DNA from: JAPOKJ01 sp031421635 | Lineage (GTDB): Bacteria; Pseudomonadota; Gammaproteobacteria; Burkholderiales; Burkholderiaceae_E | DNA length: 64,000 nt | Direction: 5' to 3' | Assembly (NCBI GenBank): GCA_031421635.1 | Contig: JANOPA010000026.1 | Location: 62,001-126,000, forward strand | Shown here: positions 14,919 through 23,495 of the stretch, piece by piece | Layout: each line of letters starts with the position of its first letter | Position numbering within the stretch: position 1 is the stretch's first letter | Program-made: the position numbers and the translations under genes | Notes under the pieces: model-generated | Told to the model about the DNA's origin: nothing | What the model saw: only the letters and a program-made list of their open reading frames with translations | Databases searched by the model: none

Positions 14919-16616
14919 ATGAATGATCTTCTCATCCAAGGCGGGACGCTCGTTGATGGAACAGGTGCATCGGCGAGAGTCGCTAGCGTCGCGATCAACA
15001 AGGGCCTCATTGTGGCCGTGGGAGATGCGGCGGAAGTACCGGCGCGCAGGGTGATTAATGCTCGCGGCTTGCTGGTGACGCCGGGGTTCGTGGATATTCA
15101 TACTCACTACGATGGTCAAGCCACCTGGGATCCCTTTTTGACGCCTTCGACCTGGCATGGTGTCACCACCTGCGTTTTTGGTAACTGCGGCGTGGGTTTT
15201 GCGCCGGTGCGACCCGACAAGACGGACTTCCTTATCAACCTGATGGAAGGTGTCGAAGACATCCCCGGCACGGTGCTTTCGGAAGGCATGGCCTGGACCT
15301 GGGAGAGTTTTCCACAGTATCTTGATGTGCTCGATAAAATGCCGTTCGCGATGGACGTGGGCGCACAGCTCCCGCATGCCGCTTTGCGCTTTTATGTGAT
15401 GGGCGAGCGCGGCGCCGATCATCAAGAGGCACCGAGCAGTCAAGAGCTGGTCGAAATAAAAAGACTCACTGAAGAGGCTTTGTTGGCCGGAGCACTGGGT
15501 GTGACTACGTCGAGAACGGTGAAGCATCGTGCTAAGGATGGCCGCTACACCCCGAGCTTGTCGGCTGCGGAGCCCGAACTACTCGCCATCGCGCAGGCGA
15601 TGCGACAAGTCAACCGTGGGGTACTCGAGGTGAACTCGGATTTCGGTGCGGGCGACTTCGAAATCTTGCGCTCGGTCGCGGAAGTGTCCGGTCGACCGAT
15701 GAGTCTTTTGCTATTGCAGGTAGACAATGCGCCACAGCTTTGGCACACCACCTTGCAACAGATTCATGAAGCGCGTCGTGCCGGTCTGGCCGTGACAGGG
15801 CAAGTCGGCGCTAAGGCGATTGGCGTGTTACTCGGTCTCGAAACCAGCCTGCATCCCTTCATGACTCACCCAATCTGGCTTGAGATGGCGGCTCTCTCTC
15901 CGCGCGAACGATATCTGAAATTGCGCGACGATGAAGGGCTACGCAGCGCCCTCACCGAAGAGCCGCGTGCCAGCAGGGCGACGGCGGCCATGAACAAGAT
16001 GCTTGACCGATGTTTTGTACTTGATGATGACCTGGATTACGAGCCAGAGGCACACACTAGTCTGAGCGCTCGAATTGCGCGGGAGGGCGGCCATTTGCGT
16101 GGCTTGGCTTTAAAAGAAATGATGAAGGCAGAAGGCAAGGCCCTACTGCTGCATCCCTTTGAAAACTATACCGCAGGCGATTTCGGTGTGGTCCGGCAAA
16201 TGTTGGCCGATCCTGCAACGGTGATGGGCTTAGGGGACGCCGGCGCCCATGTAGGTTTAATTTGCGACGGCGCTGGGCCGACCTTCCTCTTGAAACACTG
16301 GGCGCGTGACCGCAAACGTGGGCCGGGACTACCTCTCGAATCCTTGGTCAAAAAACAGACTCTCGATACTGCTGCCGTTTATGGCTTGCACGACAGAGGC
16401 GTGATCGCTACAGGTATGAAAGCCGACATCAATGTGATCGATTTCGAAAAACTCGCCTTGGAAATGCCCGAGGTGGTCTACGATTTACCGGCCGGTGGCC
16501 GGCGTTTGATTCAAAGGGCGCGAGGCTATCGTCACACTTTTGTAAGCGGCATTGAAACCGTGCTCAATGATGAATTGACGGGAGCCTTGCCAGGTAAGTT
16601 AATTCGTTCCTCGTGA
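14919..16616 (+). CDS. N-acyl-D-amino-acid deacylase family amidohydrolase
   Basis: A 565-residue metal-dependent amidohydrolase of the D-aminoacylase group. The metal motif HTHYDGQATWDP lies at about residues 65-76, and later ligands sit in the LLLLQVDN and GDAGAHVGLICD regions. The C-terminal strand set (KADINVIDFEKLALEMPEVVYDLPAGGRRLIQRARGY) is typical. Members remove acyl groups from D-amino acids or open cyclic amides. It is coupled to the Bug receptor upstream and ends 4 bp from the convergent SRPBCC gene. Confidence 0.88.
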   Translation: MNDLLIQGGTLVDGTGASARVASVAINKGLIVAVGDAAEVPARRVINARGLLVTPGFVDIHTHYDGQATWDPFLTPSTWHGVTTCVFGNCGVGFAPVRPDKTDFLINLMEGVEDIPGTVLSEGMAWTWESFPQYLDVLDKMPFAMDVGAQLPHAALRFYVMGERGADHQEAPSSQELVEIKRLTEEALLAGALGVTTSRTVKHRAKDGRYTPSLSAAEPELLAIAQAMRQVNRGVLEVNSDFGAGDFEILRSVAEVSGRPMSLLLLQVDNAPQLWHTTLQQIHEARRAGLAVTGQVGAKAIGVLLGLETSLHPFMTHPIWLEMAALSPRERYLKLRDDEGLRSALTEEPRASRATAAMNKMLDRCFVLDDDLDYEPEAHTSLSARIAREGGHLRGLALKEMMKAEGKALLLHPFENYTAGDFGVVRQMLADPATVMGLGDAGAHVGLICDGAGPTFLLKHWARDRKRGPGLPLESLVKKQTLDTAAVYGLHDRGVIATGMKADINVIDFEKLALEMPEVVYDLPAGGRRLIQRARGYRHTFVSGIETVLNDELTGALPGKLIRSS

Positions 16617-16620
16617 AGCG

Positions 16621-17127
16621 CTAAATCCCTTTTTTGATCATGGCGACGAGTTGATCGAGCGCAATTCCCCAGCCATGCTCAAAACCCATAGCGGCATGTT
16701 TCTTGCAGCCTGCCTCGTCCGCATGAATCACGGTGGCGCTATAGCGTGTTCCGCCAGGGTCATCGGCAAACTCCACCGCGGCCGTGAATTTGAAATCGGC
16801 CGTCTCGTCGCCGCAAGTCGGGCTAGGCGCGCTGGGTCGGAACCCCGCCAAGAGCGCATTTGTCCAGACTAGCTTTTGGTTTGGGATCACTTCAAGATAG
16901 CAACCCTCGTTTGGAAATTTGGTGTCTTCTGGAGACTGCATAATGGTGCGAAACAAGCCGCCTGGGCGCAGGTCAATCTCGGCTTCGATGGTCTTCCAGG
17001 GCAGGGGGCAAAACCAAGGCTTAAGGAGGGCCGGTTCTGTCCAGGCGCGCCAAATCTGAGTCCTTGGTACATCGACGATGCGAGTGAAGCTGAGATCGAG
17101 TAAGTTGGGCTGGACAATGGCTTTCAC
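16621..17127 (-). CDS. SRPBCC/AHA1-domain protein
   Basis: START-like (SRPBCC) protein of 168 residues: LDLSFTRIVDVPRTQIWRAWTEPALLKPWFCPLPW followed by EIDLRPGGLFRTIMQSPE, ending GFEHGWGIALDQLVAMI. These are standard AHA1-type polyketide-cyclase-like marks. I placed the start at GTG 17127 because AAGGAG stands 7 nt upstream and homology begins there; a longer frame (to 17214) adds an unlike segment. The function is unknown, probably small-ligand binding. Confidence 0.82.
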   Translation of the reverse strand: MKAIVQPNLLDLSFTRIVDVPRTQIWRAWTEPALLKPWFCPLPWKTIEAEIDLRPGGLFRTIMQSPEDTKFPNEGCYLEVIPNQKLVWTNALLAGFRPSAPSPTCGDETADFKFTAAVEFADDPGGTRYSATVIHADEAGCKKHAAMGFEHGWGIALDQLVAMIKKGI

Positions 17128-17301
17128 AATGGTTCTCCTTGGACTGAGTTGTCGTTTTGAGTGAATGAGTGGGCACAGTGGTTTAATATAAACCAGGGGA
17201 TACGGATCGTGCAATCGATGCGCGAGTTACGAAACAGGCGAGTCCAAACACGGACGAGACCGAATCCGGAATAAACCAAAGGTCCATTCTGTGAGGTAAG
17301 G

Positions 17302-19437
17302 GTGATTTCAACTGAGGTATCGGGCTCTAAGCTACTGCGCAGGGAGGACGATGCGCTACTGCGTGGGCGCGGGCAGTTTGTTCATAACCTTTCGCTGCCC
17401 GACCTTCTTCACGTCGCTTTTGCGAGAAGCGACCATGCCGCCGGATTGATTCTCGATTTGGATACGAGTGACGCCAAGGCTATGCCGGGCGTGGTTGCTG
17501 TTCTTGGGATCCAAGACTTGGGTCGACACCTCACACCGACGGTCAATCCTTTGCTTGAGGTCAAAGAGAGTCTGCGCTCTCCACTGCTGGCAGATTCGGA
17601 AGTGACGTCGGTTGGGCAGATTTTGGCCGTCGTGGTCGTATCAAGTGCGGCCGCTGCGGCAAGTGCAGCCCAGGCGGTGCGCTTGAAACTATCTGTAGCG
17701 CAAAAGTCCGGGAAAGACTTGGGCGGCGCATCGCCAAAGGTATGTTCGGATTTCGAATCTGAAGAGGTTGCAGCCCAAGTTGCCTTTCGCGCTGGCGTGG
17801 TCGCTGATCCACAAGCGCAAAAGGTCTCGGTCTCGCTGGCTTCGCCGCGCGTGCAGGCCATAACCATGGAGCCTCGCGCAAGTATGGCCCAGTGGAATCA
17901 GGCGCGGCAGCACCTGACGATGTGGATGGGTACCCAAACGCCCTCTCGTGCGCAGGGCGACCTGGCCATAGTGCTTGGTCTAGACGTGCAACAGGTGCGA
18001 GTGATTACGCCAGACGTGGGCGGAGCTTTCGGTGCTAAGGCCTCAATCTATCCGGAAGACCTCCTACTGGCGCTTAGTGCTCGTTATCTCAAGGCTAACC
18101 TGCGTTGGCTCGGGAGCCGTTCGGAGGAGTTTATCTCCGCGATGCACGGGCGGGCCTCGGAGCTAAAAGGCTCGCTGGCCTTCTCGCCGCAAGGCAAGCT
18201 TCTGGAGTTGAAGGCTGAGCTTCATTTCACGCTCGGCGCTTGGATGCCGTTCTCGGCAGTTGTGCCACTACGCAATGCGGCACGCATTCTTCCTGGCCCC
18301 TACCGTATAGAGGGAGTCGATATCAGGGGAAAAGCCTCGCTCTCGAACGCTGCCCCCGTCAATATTTATCGAGGTGCCGGTCGACCTGAAGCTGCTTTGC
18401 TGATGGAAACACTGGTCGAGCAAGCTGCGCGCGCTTTGCACCTGGACCCGATTGAGCTGCGCCGCCGTAATTTGATTCCGATCGAGTCGATGCCCTATCA
18501 AACCTTGACCGGAGAAACCTTTGATTCGGGCAATTACCTTCAGGCCTTGAATCGCGCATATGAGAAGTTTGATTATCCACTCGAGCGTTTGGCGCAAAGT
18601 CGGCGCAGGGCGGAGGGTGAGTTGGTCGGCATAGGCACGAGCATCTATATTGAACCCTGTGGACAGGGCTGGGAATCTGCCCGAGTTACGCTGCACGTTG
18701 AGGGGCGGGTGACGATTGCTAGCGGTTCTCCAGCCCAGGGCCAGGCCCATCACACTGTTTTTGCTCGCATTGCCGCCGATGCTTTGTCGTGTCCTGAGGA
18801 GAACGTTGAGGTGGTGTATGGCGATACCGATCAAGTTCCACCGGGCTTGGGCACATTAGCGAGCCGCAGTACAGCGATTGGTGGTAGTGCCATTGTCAAG
18901 GTTTGTCGCGAGGCCTTGTCCCGCCGCGCTCAGGGCCAGCCACTTCCAATCACCGTTGAGGATCGATTCGTGTCTGAAGAAGCCTGGGGTTACGGTTGCC
19001 TAATGGCTCGGCTATCGATTGAACGAGACACAGGCGCGCCCAAAATCGAGCGCATGGTGTGGGTCGATGATGCTGGGCATGTAATTCATCCAACCTTGGC
19101 GAAGGGGCAATTATTGGGGGGCTTGGCGCAGGGCTTTGGTCAGGCCATGATGGAGCGCATTGCCTATGACGAGGCCGGGCAATTGTTGACGGGCTCATTA
19201 ATGGATTACGCAGTGCCTAGGGCACAAGATGTACCCAAGGTCGAGATTGAGAGTCTTTGTCACCCTGCTTTGACAAATCTCTTGGGGGCCAAGGGGGTTG
19301 GAGAAGCAGGCTGTATCGGCGTACCTGCGGTTTTAATGAATGCCGCCCGAGATGCGCTTACTGAGTTCGAGCCATTAGAATTACAGTTTCCCTTAACCTC
19401 CGAGCAATTGTGGCGAGTTCAACAACACAATAATTAG
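17302..19437 (+). CDS. Molybdenum hydroxylase large subunit (xanthine dehydrogenase family)
   Basis: Molybdopterin-binding subunit of 711 residues. Marks are the N-terminal RREDDALLRGRGQFVHN, GGAFGAKASIYPED near residue 240, YRGAGRPEAALLMETLVE, SPAQGQAHHTVFAR, and the catalytic Glu668 in GVGEAGCIG. It lacks the AYXCSFR loop of CO dehydrogenase, so it should hydroxylate an aromatic heterocycle or aldehyde. It heads an operon with a DapA-family lyase, 2Fe-2S subunit, FAD-CoxG subunit and a dioxygenase, with gaps of 8, 3, -4 and 9 bp. The start is GTG. The medium and small subunits lie two genes downstream. Confidence 0.92.
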   Translation: MISTEVSGSKLLRREDDALLRGRGQFVHNLSLPDLLHVAFARSDHAAGLILDLDTSDAKAMPGVVAVLGIQDLGRHLTPTVNPLLEVKESLRSPLLADSEVTSVGQILAVVVVSSAAAAASAAQAVRLKLSVAQKSGKDLGGASPKVCSDFESEEVAAQVAFRAGVVADPQAQKVSVSLASPRVQAITMEPRASMAQWNQARQHLTMWMGTQTPSRAQGDLAIVLGLDVQQVRVITPDVGGAFGAKASIYPEDLLLALSARYLKANLRWLGSRSEEFISAMHGRASELKGSLAFSPQGKLLELKAELHFTLGAWMPFSAVVPLRNAARILPGPYRIEGVDIRGKASLSNAAPVNIYRGAGRPEAALLMETLVEQAARALHLDPIELRRRNLIPIESMPYQTLTGETFDSGNYLQALNRAYEKFDYPLERLAQSRRRAEGELVGIGTSIYIEPCGQGWESARVTLHVEGRVTIASGSPAQGQAHHTVFARIAADALSCPEENVEVVYGDTDQVPPGLGTLASRSTAIGGSAIVKVCREALSRRAQGQPLPITVEDRFVSEEAWGYGCLMARLSIERDTGAPKIERMVWVDDAGHVIHPTLAKGQLLGGLAQGFGQAMMERIAYDEAGQLLTGSLMDYAVPRAQDVPKVEIESLCHPALTNLLGAKGVGEAGCIGVPAVLMNAARDALTEFEPLELQFPLTSEQLWRVQQHNN

Positions 19438-19445
19438 AGACAGCT

Positions 19446-20432
19446 ATGGCGTTGAAATACAGTAAATCCGATGCAAAAGCCTACGCCAAGGAAAATTTCC
19501 GAGGCGTTTGGGCCGCGAACTTGACCCCTTTTGACGCCTCCTTGCGCTTCGATGAAGCCGCCTATCTAAGCAATTTAAAGCATTGGATCGAGACCCTTAA
19601 ACTCGGCGGGCTTTTCGTGGCCGGCAAGCAGGCTGAGTTTTTTTCAATGTCTATTTTGGAGCGCAAACGCTTGATGGCCTTGTCGGTGGAAGTGGCGCAT
19701 GAATCCGGTTCGCGCGGCGGCATTGGTCAGGCGGGCATCGTCACGTCCTGTTCCGACACGAATCTGGACGTTGTGCTGGACTTGGCTCGTTACTCTCAAG
19801 ACATCGGTGCTGATTATGTGGTGATTCACAGTCCGGTGCTACATTTTGGAGCGGATACGGACGAGACGATTTATGAGTATTACCGATATCTGACCGAACA
19901 AGTCGATATCGGTATTGCGATGTGGAACCATCCAGACTGTGGTTATGTGATGAGTCCAGAGCTCTGTGCGCGAATTGCGGATCTTCCCAATATTGTCGCC
20001 ATAAAGTACAGCACGGACCGGGACCAGTACACGCGCCTAACGGAGTTGGCCGGACATAAGATCCAAGTGAGTAATCCGTCTGAGGAAGAGTGGTTAGACA
20101 ATATTATTGAGCTGGGTTGGAGCTTGTATCTCTGTTCCACGCCTCCGTTTATGCTCCAAACTTCGGTCGATCAAAGGGTGAACGAGTACACGCGCTTGGC
20201 GTTTGCGGGACAACATGCCGAAGCTCGCAAAGTGCGAGATAGTTTGAATCCGGCGCGTGCCGCGATGAGAGCCTCCAAACCTGCCGGTAAGCCGCAGGCC
20301 CACGGTAAAGCCTGGCAAGACTTGCTCGGCCAGAAGGGCGGCTTGGTTCGGCGACCTTTGCTACAAATGACCGAACAGGAGCTTGCAGTCACCCGCACGG
20401 CGTTCGCTTCGAGCGGATTGAAACTGGCCTAG
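19446..20432 (+). CDS. Dihydrodipicolinate synthase (DapA) family lyase
   Basis: A 328-residue class I aldolase-fold enzyme. The Schiff-base lysine is in NIVAIKYSTD, and GLFVAGKQAEFFSMSILER corresponds to the G-x-x-GE substrate loop, changed from the DapA pattern. It is not housekeeping DapA, as it lacks the GTTGES sequence and sits inside a molybdenum-hydroxylase operon. Members split or join pyruvate adducts (for example hydratase-aldolases of aromatic breakdown). An aldol or hydratase step after ring opening is inferred. Confidence 0.85.
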   Translation: MALKYSKSDAKAYAKENFRGVWAANLTPFDASLRFDEAAYLSNLKHWIETLKLGGLFVAGKQAEFFSMSILERKRLMALSVEVAHESGSRGGIGQAGIVTSCSDTNLDVVLDLARYSQDIGADYVVIHSPVLHFGADTDETIYEYYRYLTEQVDIGIAMWNHPDCGYVMSPELCARIADLPNIVAIKYSTDRDQYTRLTELAGHKIQVSNPSEEEWLDNIIELGWSLYLCSTPPFMLQTSVDQRVNEYTRLAFAGQHAEARKVRDSLNPARAAMRASKPAGKPQAHGKAWQDLLGQKGGLVRRPLLQMTEQELAVTRTAFASSGLKLA

Positions 20433-20435
20433 ACA

Positions 20436-20924
20436 TTGTTACTCAACATTACGGTGAATGGTGAAATCCTGGATCTCGAAATTGACCCAGGCTTGCGCCT
20501 CATTGATTTGTTGCGAGAACGCTTAGCGTTGCTGGGCACAAATAGTGCTTGTGATACCGCGCAATGCGGTGCCTGCACCGTGATCGCCGATGGCCTTGCC
20601 GTAAAGTCTTGCAACGTGTTGGCGGTGCAGATGCGCGGCCGGGTCATCCTTAGCATCGAAGGCCTGAGTAAGGTAGGCGAGCGCCTGCATGTGATGCAGC
20701 TTGCCTATAGTCAGCACCACGGTTTGCAGTGTGGTTATTGCACGCCCGGTTTTGTAATGCGCGCGGTCGCGATGGCTCGAGAACCCGTCCCTGCTGAGGC
20801 GGAAAGTGTCAAGCACGCGCTTGGCGGGAACATTTGTCGCTGCACAGGTTATGAGGGTATTGTTAACGCGGTCTGTGAGGGCTTGACGAAAATGCGTGCA
20901 GACCCCGTCCAGCCTGCGTCGTGA
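20436..20924 (+). CDS. Molybdenum hydroxylase 2Fe-2S small subunit
   Basis: A 162-residue CoxS-type subunit with two cluster domains. The plant-ferredoxin-like cluster is bound by Cys in SACDTAQCGACTV plus an upstream or downstream Cys, and the helical cluster by LQCGYCTPGF and ICRCTGYEGI. It passes electrons from the molybdenum centre to FAD. The start is TTG at 20436, 3 bp after the lyase stop. It overlaps the FAD subunit by 4 bp. Confidence 0.93.
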   Translation: MLLNITVNGEILDLEIDPGLRLIDLLRERLALLGTNSACDTAQCGACTVIADGLAVKSCNVLAVQMRGRVILSIEGLSKVGERLHVMQLAYSQHHGLQCGYCTPGFVMRAVAMAREPVPAEAESVKHALGGNICRCTGYEGIVNAVCEGLTKMRADPVQPAS

Positions 20925-22450
20925 TCGTGAGAGCGTTCCGTGTGGCGCAACCGAGTAGCCTTGATGCTGCACTGGGCTTGATGCGAGATCATCCTACGAA
21001 TAGTGGGGTGCAAGACCATCTAGCAGTTGGCGCATCAAATCCGTGGGTTTGGCTGGCGGGCGGTCAATCCTTGCTGGCCGCCATGAAACTGGGTATGAGT
21101 GAACCTGATCTCTTGATCGATCTGCAAAATGTGCAAGAGCTATATGGTGTTGAGGTGTCCGAGTCAATGGACCTACTTACGCTAGGCGCAATGACGACAC
21201 ACGCACAGGTGGCCAGTGCCGACGCCGTAAAAGGGTTTTGCCCGGGCCTAATCGAATTGGCCAAGGGCATCGCGGATCAGCAGGTGCGAAACATGGGGAC
21301 AATTGGCGGCTCACTTGCCAATAACGATCCAGCGGCGTGTTGGCCTGCGGCGGTTCTTGCCTTAAAGGCTCGCATCATCACAAGCGCGCGTGAGCTGGAG
21401 GCGGACGACTTTTTTCAGAGTGTGTTTACGACTTCATTGGCTTTGGGAGAACTCTTGATCAAGGTCAGCTTTCCCAAACCAGATGCCTTTTGTTACTTGA
21501 AGTTTGAGCAGCCCGCCTCGCGCTTCGCATTGGTGGGTGTGGCGGTTGCGCGCTTCGGTTGCGAGGTTCGTATCGCCGTGACGGGTCTAGGTCAAGGGGT
21601 AGTGCGTTGGTTTCAGGCTGAGCAGGCCTTGCATCAACGCTTTTACGCTGAAGCGTTGGAGGGCCTCGCTATTCCCGATGAACTGGCACTTTCGGACCTA
21701 CACGCCAGTGCTAAGTATCGCGCACATTTAGCAGGGGTGTTATGTCGACGAGCGGTGGCCTCCATCACAGGAGAGGTCTTAAAACGTCCCGTGAGAAAGG
21801 TCGGCGATAAACCCAAGACCCGAGTGTTAGAACCGGTGCAGCTTGCGTTGCTACAGGGTCACTCGAAGGCCTTACCGGAGCCTGGCTTTGGTGGAAGCTT
21901 CCAACTCAAGGTCAGTCCAGAAATTGCCTGGGAGGCGTTGTTTAATCCTGTACTGCTGCTGCCCTGTATCCCGGGCTGCGAAACATTGAGCTTGGTGCGC
22001 CCAAATCAATATGTCGCTAAAATCAAGGTGGGTTTAGGCCCGCTCGCGGCGCGCTTTTCAACCCGGGTTGATTTGCAAGATCTGAAGCACCCTGAAAGCT
22101 TGGTCATGGTGTTTCAAGGGAGCGCAGGAGCGCTTGGATCGGGTCGCGGCCAGGTGACTATTTTCTTGCACCGCGAATCCGAGGGCACGCGCTTTGACTG
22201 GCACGCGCAAGTTCACACGTCCGGACGTTTGGCGCAGTTGGGCAATCGCTTGATGGAGGCCAGTGCCCGCAAGCTCAGTGGCGACTTCTTTGCGCGTTTT
22301 GAGGTAGCCTTGAAGGGGCCCCGACCGAGCACGCTCACAACTCCGCTGCCAGACCCTTTCTCAGAAGCCGGCAAGGGGATCCTCAGTAGATTCAAAGCGC
22401 TTTTTTCCCGCGCTTGGCGGCGATTAGTCAACATTCTTCAAGGAAAGTGA
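20921..22450 (+). CDS. FAD subunit of molybdenum hydroxylase fused to a CoxG domain
   Basis: The 509 residues are about 220 more than a normal CoxM. Residues ~1-170 form the FAD domain (WLAGGQSLLAAMKLG, then VRNMGTIGGSLANNDPAACWP), ~175-275 the CO_deh_flav_C domain, and ~325-475 a CoxG/SRPBCC domain (FQLKVSPEIAWEALFNP, IPGCETLSLV, VGLGPLAARFS). CoxG proteins recruit or mature molybdenum hydroxylases at the membrane. The C-terminal end is basic and hydrophobic. The start is GTG overlapping the 2Fe-2S gene. The fusion puts maturation or anchoring function in the enzyme itself; this role is inferred. Confidence 0.9.
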   Translation: MIVRAFRVAQPSSLDAALGLMRDHPTNSGVQDHLAVGASNPWVWLAGGQSLLAAMKLGMSEPDLLIDLQNVQELYGVEVSESMDLLTLGAMTTHAQVASADAVKGFCPGLIELAKGIADQQVRNMGTIGGSLANNDPAACWPAAVLALKARIITSARELEADDFFQSVFTTSLALGELLIKVSFPKPDAFCYLKFEQPASRFALVGVAVARFGCEVRIAVTGLGQGVVRWFQAEQALHQRFYAEALEGLAIPDELALSDLHASAKYRAHLAGVLCRRAVASITGEVLKRPVRKVGDKPKTRVLEPVQLALLQGHSKALPEPGFGGSFQLKVSPEIAWEALFNPVLLLPCIPGCETLSLVRPNQYVAKIKVGLGPLAARFSTRVDLQDLKHPESLVMVFQGSAGALGSGRGQVTIFLHRESEGTRFDWHAQVHTSGRLAQLGNRLMEASARKLSGDFFARFEVALKGPRPSTLTTPLPDPFSEAGKGILSRFKALFSRAWRRLVNILQGK

Positions 22451-22459
22451 GGACCATAC

Positions 22460-23062
22460 ATGAGCACGAAACCCTCTCCGGCAATGGGACCGTCCGCGAA
22501 TGCCTACAGCGATCCGATAAATTTTGGTGCCTGGCTTGACAGTAACGCCCAGCATCTAAAGCCGCCAGTGGGAAATCGACAAATTTGGCAAAAGTCAGAC
22601 CTTATCTGTACTGTGGTGAGCGGCCCCAATGAGCGGACCGACTTTCATGACGACCCTTATGAGGAGTACTTCCATCAATTTAAAGGCAATGCTTCACTAC
22701 TGATTGCTGATCGGGGAAAGTTCGAGCGTATCCCATTGAAGGAAGGCGATATGTTTTTACTTCCTGCGCACGTCCGTCATTCTCCTCAACGGCCCGAACC
22801 CGGCAGCCTATGTACCGTCATCGAGAGGAACCGGCCCGTGGGAGTGATGGATGCCTTCGAGTGGTACTGCGCGAACTGTGCGGGTCTGGTGGTTCGCAAA
22901 GAGCTTCAACTGCAAAGCATTGTGGAAGATTTACCGGTGATCTATGAGTCGTTTTACGGCTCGAGCGACGAAACACGTCGATGCCCGCATTGTGGCACGG
23001 TGCACGCAGGCCGAGACTGGCGCGCTTGGTTGCAGCTCTGCGCCAGTCGATTCACGGTTTAA
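22460..23062 (+). CDS. 3-hydroxyanthranilate 3,4-dioxygenase-like cupin
   Basis: A 200-residue cupin dioxygenase of the HAAO/NbaC type. Iron ligands are expected in NERTDFHDDPYEEYFHQF (His, Glu, His). The substrate loop is present (LLPAHVRHSPQRPEPGSLC), and the C-terminal rubredoxin-like CxxC pair (CANC and CPHC) is complete, as in bacterial enzymes. It opens the ring of 3-hydroxyanthranilate-like substrates. Last in the molybdenum-hydroxylase operon, it suggests that the hydroxylase makes an amino- or hydroxy-aromatic that this enzyme cleaves. No kynurenine genes are near. Confidence 0.88.
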   Translation: MSTKPSPAMGPSANAYSDPINFGAWLDSNAQHLKPPVGNRQIWQKSDLICTVVSGPNERTDFHDDPYEEYFHQFKGNASLLIADRGKFERIPLKEGDMFLLPAHVRHSPQRPEPGSLCTVIERNRPVGVMDAFEWYCANCAGLVVRKELQLQSIVEDLPVIYESFYGSSDETRRCPHCGTVHAGRDWRAWLQLCASRFTV

Positions 23063-23086
23063 ATCAAATATTGATCTATGAAGTTT

Positions 23087-23404
23087 TTAGGGGTGGGCGC
23101 CCCAAGGTGCAGCCATCATTAGCTTGTTCTCTTGCGAAAGTAAATTCGGGCGCATATTTTTGGCAAAAGCCATAAACTCCACATCGCCGTAAACCCCAGC
23201 CCAAAAGGCGCGACGATCAGCATCGTCATTGAACTTCCACACATGGATCAACTGGTTGAGGGCACCAATGTCGCCCGTAAAGTAGCCCACGCAACGCTGT
23301 GGATGTTTGGCGAGAGCGGGCCAGCCCAGTGTCTTGTAAAGCTCAACAATGTCGCCCATCTTGCCAACCACGGCGGTGTAGGTTCTTAATTCATAAATGG
23401 CCAT
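23087..23404 (-). CDS. NIPSNAP family protein
   Basis: A 105-residue dimeric alpha-beta barrel protein: MAIYELRTYTAVVGKMGDIVELYKTLGWPAL, then LNQLIHVWKFNDDADRRAFWA, the NIPSNAP pattern. Such proteins are common beside aromatic and terpenoid catabolic genes; the activity is unknown. It converges on the dioxygenase gene and lies downstream of the Bug receptor on its own strand, likely cotranscribed (gap 91 bp). Confidence 0.9.
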   Translation of the reverse strand: MAIYELRTYTAVVGKMGDIVELYKTLGWPALAKHPQRCVGYFTGDIGALNQLIHVWKFNDDADRRAFWAGVYGDVEFMAFAKNMRPNLLSQENKLMMAAPWGAHP

Positions 23405-23495
23405 GCAAGCTCCTTTTTAAGCAGCCCAGATTTTGCACGTCCTTTTGTCTCAAGCGTGTTAGAGGACTTGATATTTGATACGCAATGAAACGGGC

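Noticed and set aside
17302..22450. Carbon-monoxide dehydrogenase (CoxLSM).
   Set aside because: The large subunit lacks the AYXCSFR active-site loop, is short for CoxL, and sits with a lyase and dioxygenase.
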